Part shown: piece after piece, positions 1 to 12,300 of the stretch
Numbering within the stretch: the stretch's first letter is position 1
How the letters are laid out: each line of letters begins with the position of its first letter
Assembly (NCBI RefSeq): GCF_028858725.1
Contig: NC_084761.1
Span: 19,808,501-19,872,500 of the forward strand
DNA from: Colius striatus
Taxonomy: Eukaryota; Chordata; Aves; Coliiformes; Coliidae
Direction: 5' to 3'
DNA: 64,000 nt
Made by a program: the position numbers and the translations under genes
Notes under the pieces: generated by a model
Seen by the model: the letters and a program-made list of their open reading frames with translations, nothing else
Databases searched by the model: none
Told to the model about the DNA's origin: nothing

Positions 1-2585
1 CACTGTAACTTGGATTTCAAGTACTGCTGACCACTAGGAAGGCATGTGACCATGTCACCATAACTTGTTTGGTCTTGGACTTGTAAAGCAGTAAACACTA
101 CTGCACTGACTCTGCACTGACATGGTCATTACCAGAAATGGTCCAGGACACCAAACGTCATTGTCTAGCCCACAGGAGAGCTGCTATATACTGTGTAGTG
201 ACACAGCTTCCAATGAGGAAGATAACTCTCACAGATCCACCAAAACCAGCAGTGATGATGTGTGATGTTACTCGAATTCATTTCTTTCCAGCACCCTGCC
301 AGAGTGGTCTATTGTTTATGAAGTACTAAACAAACACTCAAATACACTGTGGTTTTACTGTGTTAACTCTTCTCTATTTCTAGATCCCCACCACCTTTGC
401 ATGAGTTTGTAGAGATGGAACTGGGTTTAGTAAGTGATAAAAGAGTGAGGAGAGAGCACAGGGAGATTGGTTGCCCCAGGCAAAACTCTAAATCCTCCAG
501 CAAATGAAAAAACCTTGTAAGACCCTCAAGTGTTTTGTCTGAGGCAGTGATGGAAAATAACGCTGTTCTTTTCCCCAGTAAAAGGAGAAACTGGGTTGGG
601 AGGAAGAGCTCTCAGCAACAAATGAGATGCAGGTAATTTGTGAAGGACCAGTTGCAATGCCTGTTCTGCCTGAATAGCTCCATGTAGCTTGACGTAGCAG
701 ACAAGCCTCATCAGTAAGATGAATGCACTCGATGCAGTTTCACTCAGATGCTGAAAGACAAGTCTACATTCAGCACGTTTGCAAGAGGTTCCTGCTGTGG
801 CCATAAGGGTAACTGCAGGTGACTGCAGCCCTGCAGCATTAAGTGCAGCTCAGTCACTTTTCTAATGTGGCAAGAAGGTCCTACCATGTGAAGAGGAAAT
901 GTTAAGATCTGATTTTTCCTTGGAGCCAGGTGCCTCAATGCAGGCCAGAGGGATGAAGAGCAGGGGGTGCAGTACCAGGCTGTCTGTGCTGGGGCGCTGC
1001 TTCCCAGCAAAAACCAAAACGGCACCTGCAAAAGGCAGCCATCCCTCTGCAAGAGTCAAGGGGGAAGGAAGGGCGAAAGGTACAACCCTCCTGTCAAGAC
1101 CTCTTGCCTCTGAACCCAGTGTGAGCCTGTTTAGTCAGTACAATGTGGGGAGAACTTTTACTATGCACATGATGAACGATCAAACAAACCAACAAACTCT
1201 AAAACTATGAATGTCTCCACAGATAGTCTGCAGACACAAGAAAATGCTTTCTTTTCATTGGAAGGCCATAGAGAAATTTCCACAAACAAGCATGCACTAA
1301 GTAATGCCAGAATACAAACTAATGTCTTGAGATCTTAATTTCTAAGTCACAGCTGAGGTGATGGTGAGTATCTAGGAAGTTTCACAGATAAGCTGGGTAC
1401 TGTGTGTCCAGCACCAGTGGCATGATGTCTAATTTATTCTGCATCTTTAATACAGAACCTACAGACTGAGCTGACAGGTAACTTGGTTTTGGGTTGCTAT
1501 GTGTGTCAATATATTTTGTTTATGTTCTTCCAGACTTCCCAAACAGTTACAGAGCTGTGTGAATCACCAGTAACACAGTACATAGAATAGGGAGATTGCT
1601 GAACAAGTTAGAGGTTTCTGATAGAGAAAGTAGCTCTGAAGCACCTTGTTTGACTTGAGAGTCCTGAGACAGAGATCGAAATTTGGCTGGTTCTGTCCTA
1701 CAGACACAAATGTGAAAACCCTTTGTTCCTGGTATCAAGATGGTGTGTCTGTGTAAGAAAAAACTAAACATAGCCCTCTGACACTTTCCAGCAGCCCTAA
1801 CATACGACTTTCAGAGCCCTTCCATGCTGCACAGCAATTGCTCCCTAGTGAGAAAAAGCCACTGCCATGACCTGTGACACAACCAAGACATGCTTTCTGT
1901 GGAATGTAATGGCTTTGAAATGGCTGAAGTCACTGTAATTCAATGCTGTACTACAGTTAAAATTGGATTAGCAGCAACAAATTCATTCAGAAGGTCTAAA
2001 CAATCCGGGGCTTGAGAATTTCCTGGCATAAAAGTCCAGGACTTATCTTCCTGCTCTTCAGCAGAAAAGGTTTCTGGGCATCATTCTGGTACAAATGGAT
2101 GGTTGCCAAATAATTGCAGAAGGTCATTGGCTGCAATTTGTGAAATCCTGGTTTGGAGAGTATTTGAACAACAGATGGTTCATATTAAAACAGCTTCAAA
2201 CACTAAAATCCCTTCACTTGTGGATGTTAAAGCACTTCCAGAAGCAACAGAAAGAAAAAGGCCCTTAAGGAATTTTTGCCCTGCAGGGTAAAGGCCACGA
2301 GAGCAAATTTCAGCTAGCCTTGACCCATTGTTCCAGCTTATCAGACCAGTTCATACGGAGCTGAGCCTGGGTCAAGAGAAGTAGCAATTAAGAAATCCCT
2401 CTTCCTATCACATCCAGAGGAAAAAGCTCTAGTAGAGAGGGTTTGTGTGCCTTGCAAGAGGTGTAAGGCTGACATTGCTCTACAGTCAGCTGCCCTGCTT
2501 TCCCGCATTTCTTTTGGCCCAACTGCCTCACCAATGCACCAGTTGCCTATCCTACCTCTTTCACACTCTTTAGCTGTAACTGAGA

Positions 2586-2651
2586 GCAAGGGATGTTGCT
2601 AGCAGAAGCATGGGATGTTGCTAGCAGAAGCAAGGGATGTTGCTAGCAGAA
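2586..2651. repeat. Tandem repeat, three copies of a 22-base unit
   Basis: Three back-to-back copies of a 22-base unit beginning GCAAGGGATGTTGCTAGCAG, at 2586-2607, 2608-2629 and 2630-2651. They differ at a single base (GCAAG versus GCATG). Such near-identity suggests a recent expansion. Confidence 0.9.
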
Positions 2652-5600
2652 TCTTAGCAGATTCTGCCTCCCCTCACACCTAAGCAAAGATTACAAATCC
2701 TTGTTTAATCATTTCCCAGGTGAAAATATGCTTGCAGCAATTATTCCTCTCAAACCACTGTTTGAGGGTCTCTCCCTCCCTGACAGGACACAGGGGAATA
2801 CTTGCTCTTGCTGACTTGACACCCTAGAGGTGCTGAGAGTTGCAACATGTCTCAGATGCCAGCACTGGAGCCCTCTCCCCCCGCAATCCGATGGTATCAT
2901 CACACCAAACAGAAGAGCTGGAGGTGATATGGAGGAAGGGGGACCACAGCCTGGGAAGTCTGCAGCTCCATCACTCTGAGAGACAGGTTTGGGAGAAATT
3001 AATCACTTGGGATCCAAAACCAGCAGAACAGGACTTGAAGCAGTGCTTTATCTCAGGCAGGTGCCTAGACCAACGGGCTGTAACCTGGGGCTTTTTTTCC
3101 CTCTCTCTCTGACTTTTCTGCTGGAGCTGCTCTTCATCGTTAGGTGTTTAGTGGTGTGTTTTACCTTTCTGACTCCAGTCCAACAGAGATGTCAGAAGCT
3201 AGACTGCCAACATGCCAGCAGTCCTAGCTCACTAGAAGACCAAAACAAACTTTTAGAAATGTGGCACTCCCAGAGTAGCATCTTCTGATCTCACTGTTCC
3301 TCTCCACTAATATCAAGATGCTGAGCTGAGGGTGAGAATTCAGATGCACGTGGCCCTGGTTTGAGGGAACGTGGTGCAACTATTACCCTAGGGAGTGACC
3401 CTGAGCATCTCTCAGATCTTAAATGCTGATCAAATCCAAGTAGAAGCACTTCAACAGGAGAATGATAGATGCAGAAGAGGTTCTCTCCGGGTTAACAGCT
3501 TGCAGATAAATATGTCCTCAGGATGAATGAGAGAGGTAGTTCAAGCCTTAATCTGCACCTCAATAAGGGCATTTCCTTGAAGGCTGTCGGGCAATGCTTG
3601 CAGCTACCAGCTGTTCCCTGTAGTATGCCACTGTCTTTCAGCTCTTCCAGCATATTGTCAGTGCAATGCAGACCAGTTATAATCGAACAACAAATTGAGA
3701 TTAACTGCTCTGCAGACACCAGAAGCAACACATGCTGGTGAAAGTGTAGGCCACCAATACTGCTGGTCACACAGGCCTTTAGATATACAGAATTTGCATC
3801 TTCTACATCTGTAACAACCTTAGTTATCACAAGAACATATACATGTTCTCTTGTTGGAGCTCTCCTGTTTTGGCCTAACTCCTCACTCCTCAATGGCAAA
3901 ACACATCCAACTTTGTAGCAGCAGTCTTTGTAGCAGTGGCCCAGCAGTCTCTCAATACAAACTAAATCTAAGAACCATCCTCTTTCAGGACCAACCAGGT
4001 TGAGCTGACAGACCTTTTGGCTCACATCCAGGGCTTCTTCAGTGCTGACTTTCTCCTTTCTCTTTGGGACAAGTCACAGCACTGCTATACAAAGGTGCTG
4101 AAGCGTGACTACTTGAGGAATGGCTCTGCAGTCCGAGGTAGCCACCTTCATCCACCATACTCGCTCCTGAGCTGTACAGATTGCCAAGTGATAGGATTCA
4201 CCCTGGAGTTGGTTTGGTCACAAATCTGTCCAAATCAGGCCATTATAAAGGAAGTAGGAAGCCTCATTTATTTGGATATCTTTGGAAATAGCATGTCTGT
4301 ACAACCATCATTTGGCTGCCTTGTGTGTATGCATTATGAAACAACCTCATTACACACATAAGTAGTATATATTTTTTTTTTGCCTCCTTTTCTACACAGG
4401 ACAGGGCATGCTCTAAGGATGAATCAGAGAGGAAGACTATTGTCTGCAACATCCTAGCTTCAAAATGTGCTGAATTTGGACAACAGTGTATAAGTGAAGC
4501 AGGGAACTATAGGAAGAGAAAGGATTAGGGCAGCCAATTGCTGCCCCGAGGACTTGGCAACTATCCCGCCCCCACTGAACAAAGTAATGAACCGGAATTG
4601 TTCAGGATTGCTCACCAAGTCTGTGTGCATGCACCCCTTTGCTGAATGCTCCTCTGCACAGCCTTGCACTAGTCCTTCAGAAATGCAGGAAACAGTCAGC
4701 CAAAGGAAAGGTCATTTTTTTTTAAGCTTAGTGTTTCCCAGCTTCAGTTTACTCTGTGCAATTGAGACCAATGACTCTGGGTTCTTCAACAAGAGACTTG
4801 GAAATACACAGGTGTCATAGGAATGAAGGGCACAGAAAAGCAGAATATCACTGGTTCAGTCTGCAAGATACAATTTGAATAGTGGATTGCAGCAAGGCTG
4901 AGAGATACGCCCACATGCCAAATGAGAGAACTCAGTCTGAATGCTCGTTCATAGCACCCTTCATCCACTACAGTTATGTCTCTCTCACTGGAGAATGAGA
5001 AGCTGCTCTCAGGGTCTGGCACAGAACCACCCATGTTTTAATCTAACATTTTTCCGTCAGGAGATCTCAAAGCACTCTGCAAAGGAGATGCCTGCTGTCC
5101 TCACCTTACTGATCTGGAAACTATGGCACAGGGAGGTGAAAGTCAATTAACAAAATGCAAAATGGTCATTCAACACATCTGGATAGTGCATCCCCTGGGC
5201 ACTGATACTCCCTTCTCTCATGGATGGCTGCAGGGTTTGCAGCTCTTGCAGCACATCTTCCTTTGCTATCTCATCCCACAGTCACTGTTACTATGTCCCT
5301 GTTCAGCTTTGTGGTTTCCAGTCACTTCTGTCTCTGCTCAGTACCACCAGGCTTCTCCAGCAGAACCCACTTCTCTGTGTCTGTCTGTTCCCAGGTAAAC
5401 AAATTAGGAAACTTCCTGCTTCCAGAATCTGTATTCTGGACAGCTCACTCTTGCACAGACACAACACTGAGCAGATAGCTGGGAAGACAATCACCCTTTT
5501 AAGGCAGGTCTCTGAGCCCAAGCAGCGTCATGGGAGCGACGCACATGTACAGGATGGACAGAATCATCCGTAATTTAGGTCGCTAGGAGAGCTGAGGAAG

Positions 5601-8600
5601 GGAGTGTTTTGTTTAGCTGTAGCTATGGTTACAGTAGGCTATAACTGCACGCATTTCCGTTTTGGAGCATTCGTGGGGTAATATAAATTTCTTTGATGCC
5701 ACAGGCCTGTTAAAGTGCAATACAGTTATTTAGTGCATTAGTGACATACTGCTCTTTGGCACTGCAGGCCGTATGTGGGCTAATGTGTGAAGTGTCACCA
5801 AAGTCTTATGGAAGGAAGGACTCCTTCTACTGGTCTACTCAGGAAGGGAATTAGGTAAGAGGTGCTTGACTCTTCAGTTGCCTAAGCACGGTGAGACCTA
5901 CATTCTCAACACACCAAAACAACCAGACCCGAGAGGGACTGTGCAAAAGCTCCGTAGAGTTAAGGGCGAACTACTTGGTCCCTACAGTGCAAAAGCAAAA
6001 AAGCCAAGCTTCTGTTTTAAATGGGGCTTGGAATTTTTTAACTTTGGCGTCTTAAGCTACAGTTACTTGAAGCCTTAAAGAGCACAAAAGAATGACGAGC
6101 CTGGTTTGTGGCCTCTGCCTTTACTCCCTGCATGTTTAAGCTTGCTGTGGAGTTACGCTGACGTAAACTGCACAAGTGCAGGGGCAAAGGATACAATAAG
6201 TAGAATATAACGACTCGATTACACTAGTGATACAGGCAATGCAATTGATTCTGGAGTAGTTAGTACTTTCAGTATCTTTAAAGGCCAACTCCTTGAGCAG
6301 GTGCAGGAGTGGGTGTAGTCTTTGCCCCACTGATGTCAGTGGGAACGCCCAGTGCCTTTTGAAGCAGCTCCGATGTGGAAATGCTCTTCTGCTCCCCTCC
6401 TGGGAGCGTGTGAATTCTCAAGAATCTGGGCTGCCTTTTAGCTGCAGAGGTGACTGATTTACACAAAACCGGATAGCAAGAACTTCCTGAGATGACCCTG
6501 TTTTGTGAGGAGATCCTAATCTCATGACAAGTTTGTCTAGCCAGATAATGACAGTAATTAGCCAGGAGGCAAGAAGGTGGATCTAGGTATTCTACTTCAT
6601 GAGTAAGAAGGATGTTTTATGGCAGTGGAATTGGGAGGAGGATGGAAACTGCTAATATCCTTCAAAACGGACTTGGAACAAACAGCACAACACAGAAGAC
6701 TGCACTCGAGAGGAGATTCTCCAAACTACTCTCCTCCCAAAGTAGAGTGGCTTCGAAAGAAAGAGGTGCTTTTCCAGAACAAGCCAGTGCTGAGGCAGCA
6801 TTGGCATTTAATGCCTATCACTCCTGCTGCTACGCAACCAGGTTTGTCTGGAACATGGAGTGGGGGACAAAAAGGACTAATGCAATAAATAAATGCCAAT
6901 CTTTCAGACATTCAAGTGAAATTTGCTGTTGCTAAATGAATAAATAGTAGAGGCAGGCTCTCAGCAAAGACCATACTCATTCTAAGATAGCATATGCTGA
7001 AAAATATCCTTGCAGTTACCGTGCAGCTTGGTAGGGGCATGCCTGCTGCAGCACGAGCAAGCTATCACCTGTCCTTATCTCTTGTCATTTCCAGTCAAAT
7101 ATTTGCAAAACGCTTACATAGTGGGTAGATAACGACCCACAGGAAAGGAGAGAGCAGAATACTTAACTGAAAAGTGCATGGATTTTTTGTCCCTGGAAAA
7201 AAAAAAAAGGTCTTTATAAATCACAGGTGAGATGTTCCTTGCAAACAGGTAACTCTGGTGAGATCAAGTGATGCAGTTTTGTCTTTCTGGTGTGCTGCCA
7301 GACACCCTGAAATGATAGTGTGGAGAGGAATGTGAGATTTTCCCCTTTCATCATAATGGTTACTTTGAAGCCTAATTACAGCCATTCAAACATCAACTTA
7401 TTAGCCATGCTACTGCTGATGGCTGCAGCAAAACGCACAGCCTGATGGGGAACTCGGGCCTTACACTGGAGCTTGGAAAGGGCACAGAGCAGCACCGTGC
7501 TGGCCCCAGTGCTGTGTGGGGGCCATGAGTGCCACGGGACACACTGCAGCATGACCCACCATGAGGGGATACTTCCTGTCCCACAAAGGCTAGTAGAGAG
7601 CTTGGCCAATCCACCCCCAAAACTCTGCAGTTCAGGATTGTGTCAAAAAATGACTGCAATAGTAAATATGACCAAGAGGCAGCATGTCACCTATGGCTCC
7701 TCTAGTGCCATTGCTGGTCTCCAGCTGCTGCAAGGTACTCTATAGACTGATCCCCCCCACTTCCAGTACCTGTGATGAATGCAAGGCTGGGTCAAGTTTG
7801 CTGTTGCTTTTCTCTTGCAAGACTTGTTCCCTCCATTATGTTTCATATTTCTGCCTCTGTGCACTCCAAAAGCCAGGCAGCTTGGCTTAAATCTGGAGTG
7901 TTCAAGCATTTTGCCTCATCCCAGGAGAGCTTCAACTGACGATGCACCTATAAAATAAAGGCCTAGCACAATGGTGTCCCCTCAACAGCGGAGAAGGAGC
8001 AGAGAGGTGAGCACGCCAACTCTTTTACAACCCCATCTTCTACTCTGAGTTATACCAACTAATAGGTATAGCAGGGTTCCCAGTGGTGCTTCTCACAGGC
8101 GGGCCACCCAGAACAAGCTAGATATTCACCTGGTATAACTGGAATAGCTGTGTCTATTTGATGTCTTAGGGGGATATTCATGAGCTGAAGATCTGACACT
8201 AAAGAAGTTCTTGTGCATCTGATCACATTGCGAGGTAAGTGAAATCAGCACAACTCTACTTTAACTTGTTTGGTTATAAACTGTGGCAGTTCAGCTGCCT
8301 CACGACCAACTGAGACACCCCTGCAGCGGAGGCGGTATCCTCTGAGGGCTGGAGCAGAGAGCTCGGGCAGGAATAACAACAGCTGTCCCAATACAAAGTG
8401 TTCCCACTTGTGAATCAAAGCCCTTACTAAGATCCTGTCATGTCCAGACATGTTTGATACTTATTCTTGCAGACATAACATGAAGGCAAGGATCCACATC
8501 CTTTTTCAAGTGCATAATTTTTTTTTTCCTGCAATGGGAGAGGAACACAAACTGAAACATGCACTTGCTGAGCAGCTCAAAACAGGAAGTTCTGTTTAAT

Positions 8601-8939
8601 TTGCACGTTCCTTGTTTCTGATGAAAAGAAGGAAATATAAATCAGAGTCTCCTATTTCAAATTTGGCATAGAAATTTGCCTTCAAGGTAATGTCAAATAA
8701 CAGACTTCACATTGCTTGGAATTAGGCTGATGATATTGAGCAAGAATTACAAGGCAAAGGCTTAGTTCTGGGAGCATTTAATTTTGTTACATTTCCCCAT
8801 TCAAATAAAATCTTTGAGAAACCCACAAAAATAGCAACAGCAAGATAATAAATCACATCTTCTAAGTGCTGGGGAAAAGCCCTTAATTGTAATGTTTTTA
8901 CAGGAAGAAAACCAACTCTTTTTTTCTTTTTCAATTACT

Positions 8940-8980
8940 GCTTTCCTCTTTTTTTGCTTTCCTCTTTTTTTGCTTTCCTC
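8940..8980. repeat. Polypyrimidine tandem repeat, 16-base unit
   Basis: Two full copies and one partial copy of GCTTTCCTCTTTTTTT on the plus strand. Confidence 0.85.
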
Positions 8981-9116
8981 CTCTCATGTAATTTGAACTT
9001 GTTTTTAATCTTTCCTGGTCTCCCATTATTTCCATCTAGGAACACTTCTGGTTATACTGGAAATTCAGATGCAGACATTCCGCAATCCAGAAAAAGTGTC
9101 GAGAGTTTATGTTTTC

Positions 9117-9360
9117 ACAGAATCATAGAATCATAGAATGGTAGGGGTTGGAAGGGACCTTTAGAGATCATTTAGTCCAACCCCCCTGCAGAAGCAGGTC
9201 AACCTAGATCAGGTTGCATAGGAACGTGTCCAGGCGGGTCTTGAAGACCTCCAAGGAAGGAGACTCCACAACCCCTCTGGGCAGCCTGTGCCAGGGCTCC
9301 CTCACCTGAACGGTGAAATAGTTTTTTCTTATATTTAAATGGAATGGAACAATAATGAGT
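9117..9360 (-). mobile_element. CR1 LINE 3' fragment
   Basis: On the plus strand it begins with the tandem AATCATAGA ends and GGTTGGAAGGGACC, which is the reverse complement of a CR1 3' terminus, so the element lies on the minus strand and is 5'-truncated. The minus-strand frame before the terminus reads LPRGVVESPSLEVFKTRLD and stops soon after, the usual C-terminal end of CR1 ORF2 (reverse transcriptase protein). A frame continues to about 9515, but CR1 resemblance fades beyond about 9360. Inactive relic. Confidence 0.85.
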
Positions 9361-12300
9361 CTTCTAAATGACCCCCCTAGATCCTCACCATCCACTCTGG
9401 GATCACAAATAAACTTTTGCTTTACTCTGGTCTTGAGATAGAGCAGAGGAGTGGTTGTGCACAAGCAGTATCTGAGTACAAAAGAGCCTGCTGCTCTTAT
9501 AGGAGAATGTAGCAATCTTTTGTCTCTTGGTGGGCAGTCTCTTTCGTGGGTGGTCTGTTCCTGCTATTTGAAGTTAAATCTCTGCTTTATTCCCTGCAGA
9601 TACAGCCCTGCTATTTGTGAGATGACGAGTAGTAATTGGGTTTTCTCTTATGTTTAAGTGGAACTTTTTCACATCAAAACTTTGTGAAATTGCTCCAGAT
9701 ATGTGACGTTGGCATTCATAAGCAAATACCTCACATTACTTCTCTTTAGTTTCCACTTCATGACTGTACCTGTATCATGTATTTATTTGGGAATCTGTAA
9801 TGTTGAAGAAAAGGAAAAAACTTATAGACTTGATTGCCTACGGTTGTGAACGACTTCATATCTTGAGAAACTGGTCTGCAATGTCATCTGAACCTTCTTG
9901 GAGAAGCAAACCACCGGCAAGCCTTACTTGATAAAAGCAGTCTCTTATTCTACGTGAACTGCCGTATTTTGGCTATGCTACTCACATTCAAAGGCAAGTC
10001 ACTTCAGTGAGTCTGGCCATGCAGTGGTCACAGCTACTCTATGCAGGCATGGGCCTTACAAAAGGCATGGTTACCCAGTCTCCTCAGCTCGGAATGCACA
10101 TTGCAGACGTCACCATCTTGTGACTCAATCACTCTGTCCCCATTCTCAGTCGTGACAGGATTTTCAAGAAACAGGTCTGTAGCATGGCTTTGTGAATATC
10201 TGGATCTTCCAAACTAAAAAAGAGGAATATCTGATTTGACCTTGAGGGACGGGGCGTATACAAACTCTGTCTAACCATGAACAGCGCTTACAATCAGCAG
10301 TTTCTAAAGACAAAATCGTGTTTATGTACGGGTCCACTATTCTAGAGAACAGATTAGTAGTGCTTCCTGATCTCCCACCTCTAATCTAATCTAATCCTTC
10401 TGATCATAACACTTGTAAGAAAGCACCTCCTCTCCATATCATCTCTGGGATTATGATCTGATTCGGCTTGCCAAACCTTAACAAACGTCTAAGCGAAAAC
10501 CCATTTTGGAAGGTAAACACAAAGGTCCCTGTCCAGCAAGCTGAAACAGAATGATTGCCATGATTTAAGTAAAATGTAACAACAACCATATAATTGCCAG
10601 AAAGTTTGGGCCCAGGGAAAGGGCATTTCCTGAGGTTAATTCCAAACAAGCTGTTCTTTCAGCAGTAGAATTTATGAGTTCTAGTTCACCAGGTACCTTT
10701 GTCCTTTGTCCCTTAATCTCCTCACCACAAAACCCTCCACTCCTGTGTTAAATGTAGTTAAATTAGTCAATACCTTCAAAAGTTTTTAAGAGGAGACTGA
10801 CAAATGATGAGACAGATAATATACTTGTGCAGGCTCACCTCCTCCAGAATCCAAGCTGAGAATGACCCATACAGCTTCTGCCCAGCCCAGCAATTATCAT
10901 CACTCACAGTAAATAGCAACACAATATAAACAACATAAATCAATTTGTATGCAAATGTGACATTGGTGTTCCACACATACGTATAATTCATGTTGCTGGG
11001 GCTACTATAATTCCATGATTGATTTTAATAACTATTCTTCTTAGTGATACAGGAGCTATTAATACCTGCATTGTTAAGCCTAATAAAGGAGATTATGGAC
11101 AAAGAGGAAAGAATGATACAAGTTTTAGAATTAAACAGCTGAAGAGTTCCCGTGTCTGGCCATTTGTAAATAACATCAGTAAATAACTCCTGTCACAAGT
11201 GGCACATGGGGCTTTCCTTGTACCATACCTAGGCATTGTTTGAACAGCCAAGTGAGAAGGAGCCCCATGGCAGTCTCATCCAGAAATTATTTCCTAAGTG
11301 AAACTCCAACTAAAAAAAAAACCATCTAAAATGAGATTTTTCTTGAAGAATTTGCTCATGTGCAGGAAACATCTAGATCACAAGTGCTACAATACCAGTG
11401 CGTTGGTGGGGAGTAGCTTTAATGGTCTGGCTTGGGAGACCCACAAAAGCCTGAATATATCTGAAAAATTTTGTTCCTAAGATATGATTCCACCTCCTGA
11501 ATGGGAAACTACCCTTTTGCATTTCTTTTCTAGTGGTAGTGTCCCAGAGGGCTTGTTTCACAAGATCTGTTTTTAAAAAAACCCTGTGTGTTTATACCCT
11601 TCCCTTTTACAGTGAATCTGTTACCTCTTATTTATGCATTGCTATGTAAATTGTTATCACAGGCAGAAAGTCATGAAGGGAAGTTATGTGCAGACAGCCA
11701 TCAGTCTGTCCATTCCTGTAGCCATTACACAAACAAACTTCTAAGATTTTTGTCACCATTTCAGAGTTGTGGTTCAAGATTCTTCACCTGAAGTTGCTGA
11801 ATGGTCCATTTATCAAGAGGTGAATTTAAAAGGACGTTCCCAGCTTCATGCTCCTGAGCTGAGGAAGATGTCCTCTTCTGCATATAATCCATATGAAGAC
11901 CCTGGGTTTTTGCTCTACTCAACTCTGGCCGTGAAGGCTGGCATTGCTAATCACCTCCTTGCTGCTCACCTTAGCAGAACCTTCTGCCCAGGTACAAGTC
12001 CAGGCAAATCTTGGGGCTGTGTACAGCTCAGCTGGCCTTGCCCTTTTCTGACCTAAGCCACTGCCACATGCTGCAACCAAGCCTGAGCCACAGTGCTTGG
12101 ATTAAAATAGGGTTTCTTGAGGCTTGCCTTAGGTGTGTGTGTCCTCCATCTGCCAAAGACAATGCAAACCTAACTCGATTCCCAGGACCAAGTGTTGCTG
12201 CCCTAATACAGATCAGCCTGTGTGCATCTAGAATTAAAGCAAGTTGGGCCATTTGTCTTCCTCCAAGCCTCCTTTGTTGGCCTAGGTGTTGCATTTCCCT

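Larger units (their letters stand above)
1..9116. other. Intergenic, no gene recognised
   Basis: No exon of a known family on either strand. The longest open frame, 4025-3492 on the minus strand (177 codons), matches nothing I know and has a Cys- and Leu-rich composition without domain structure. The only structured element is the 22-base tandem repeat at 2586. Confidence 0.55.

Noticed and set aside
9204-9515. 103-codon minus-strand frame as a host gene
   Set aside because: Its C-terminal half is the decayed end of CR1 ORF2, so it is part of the repeat.
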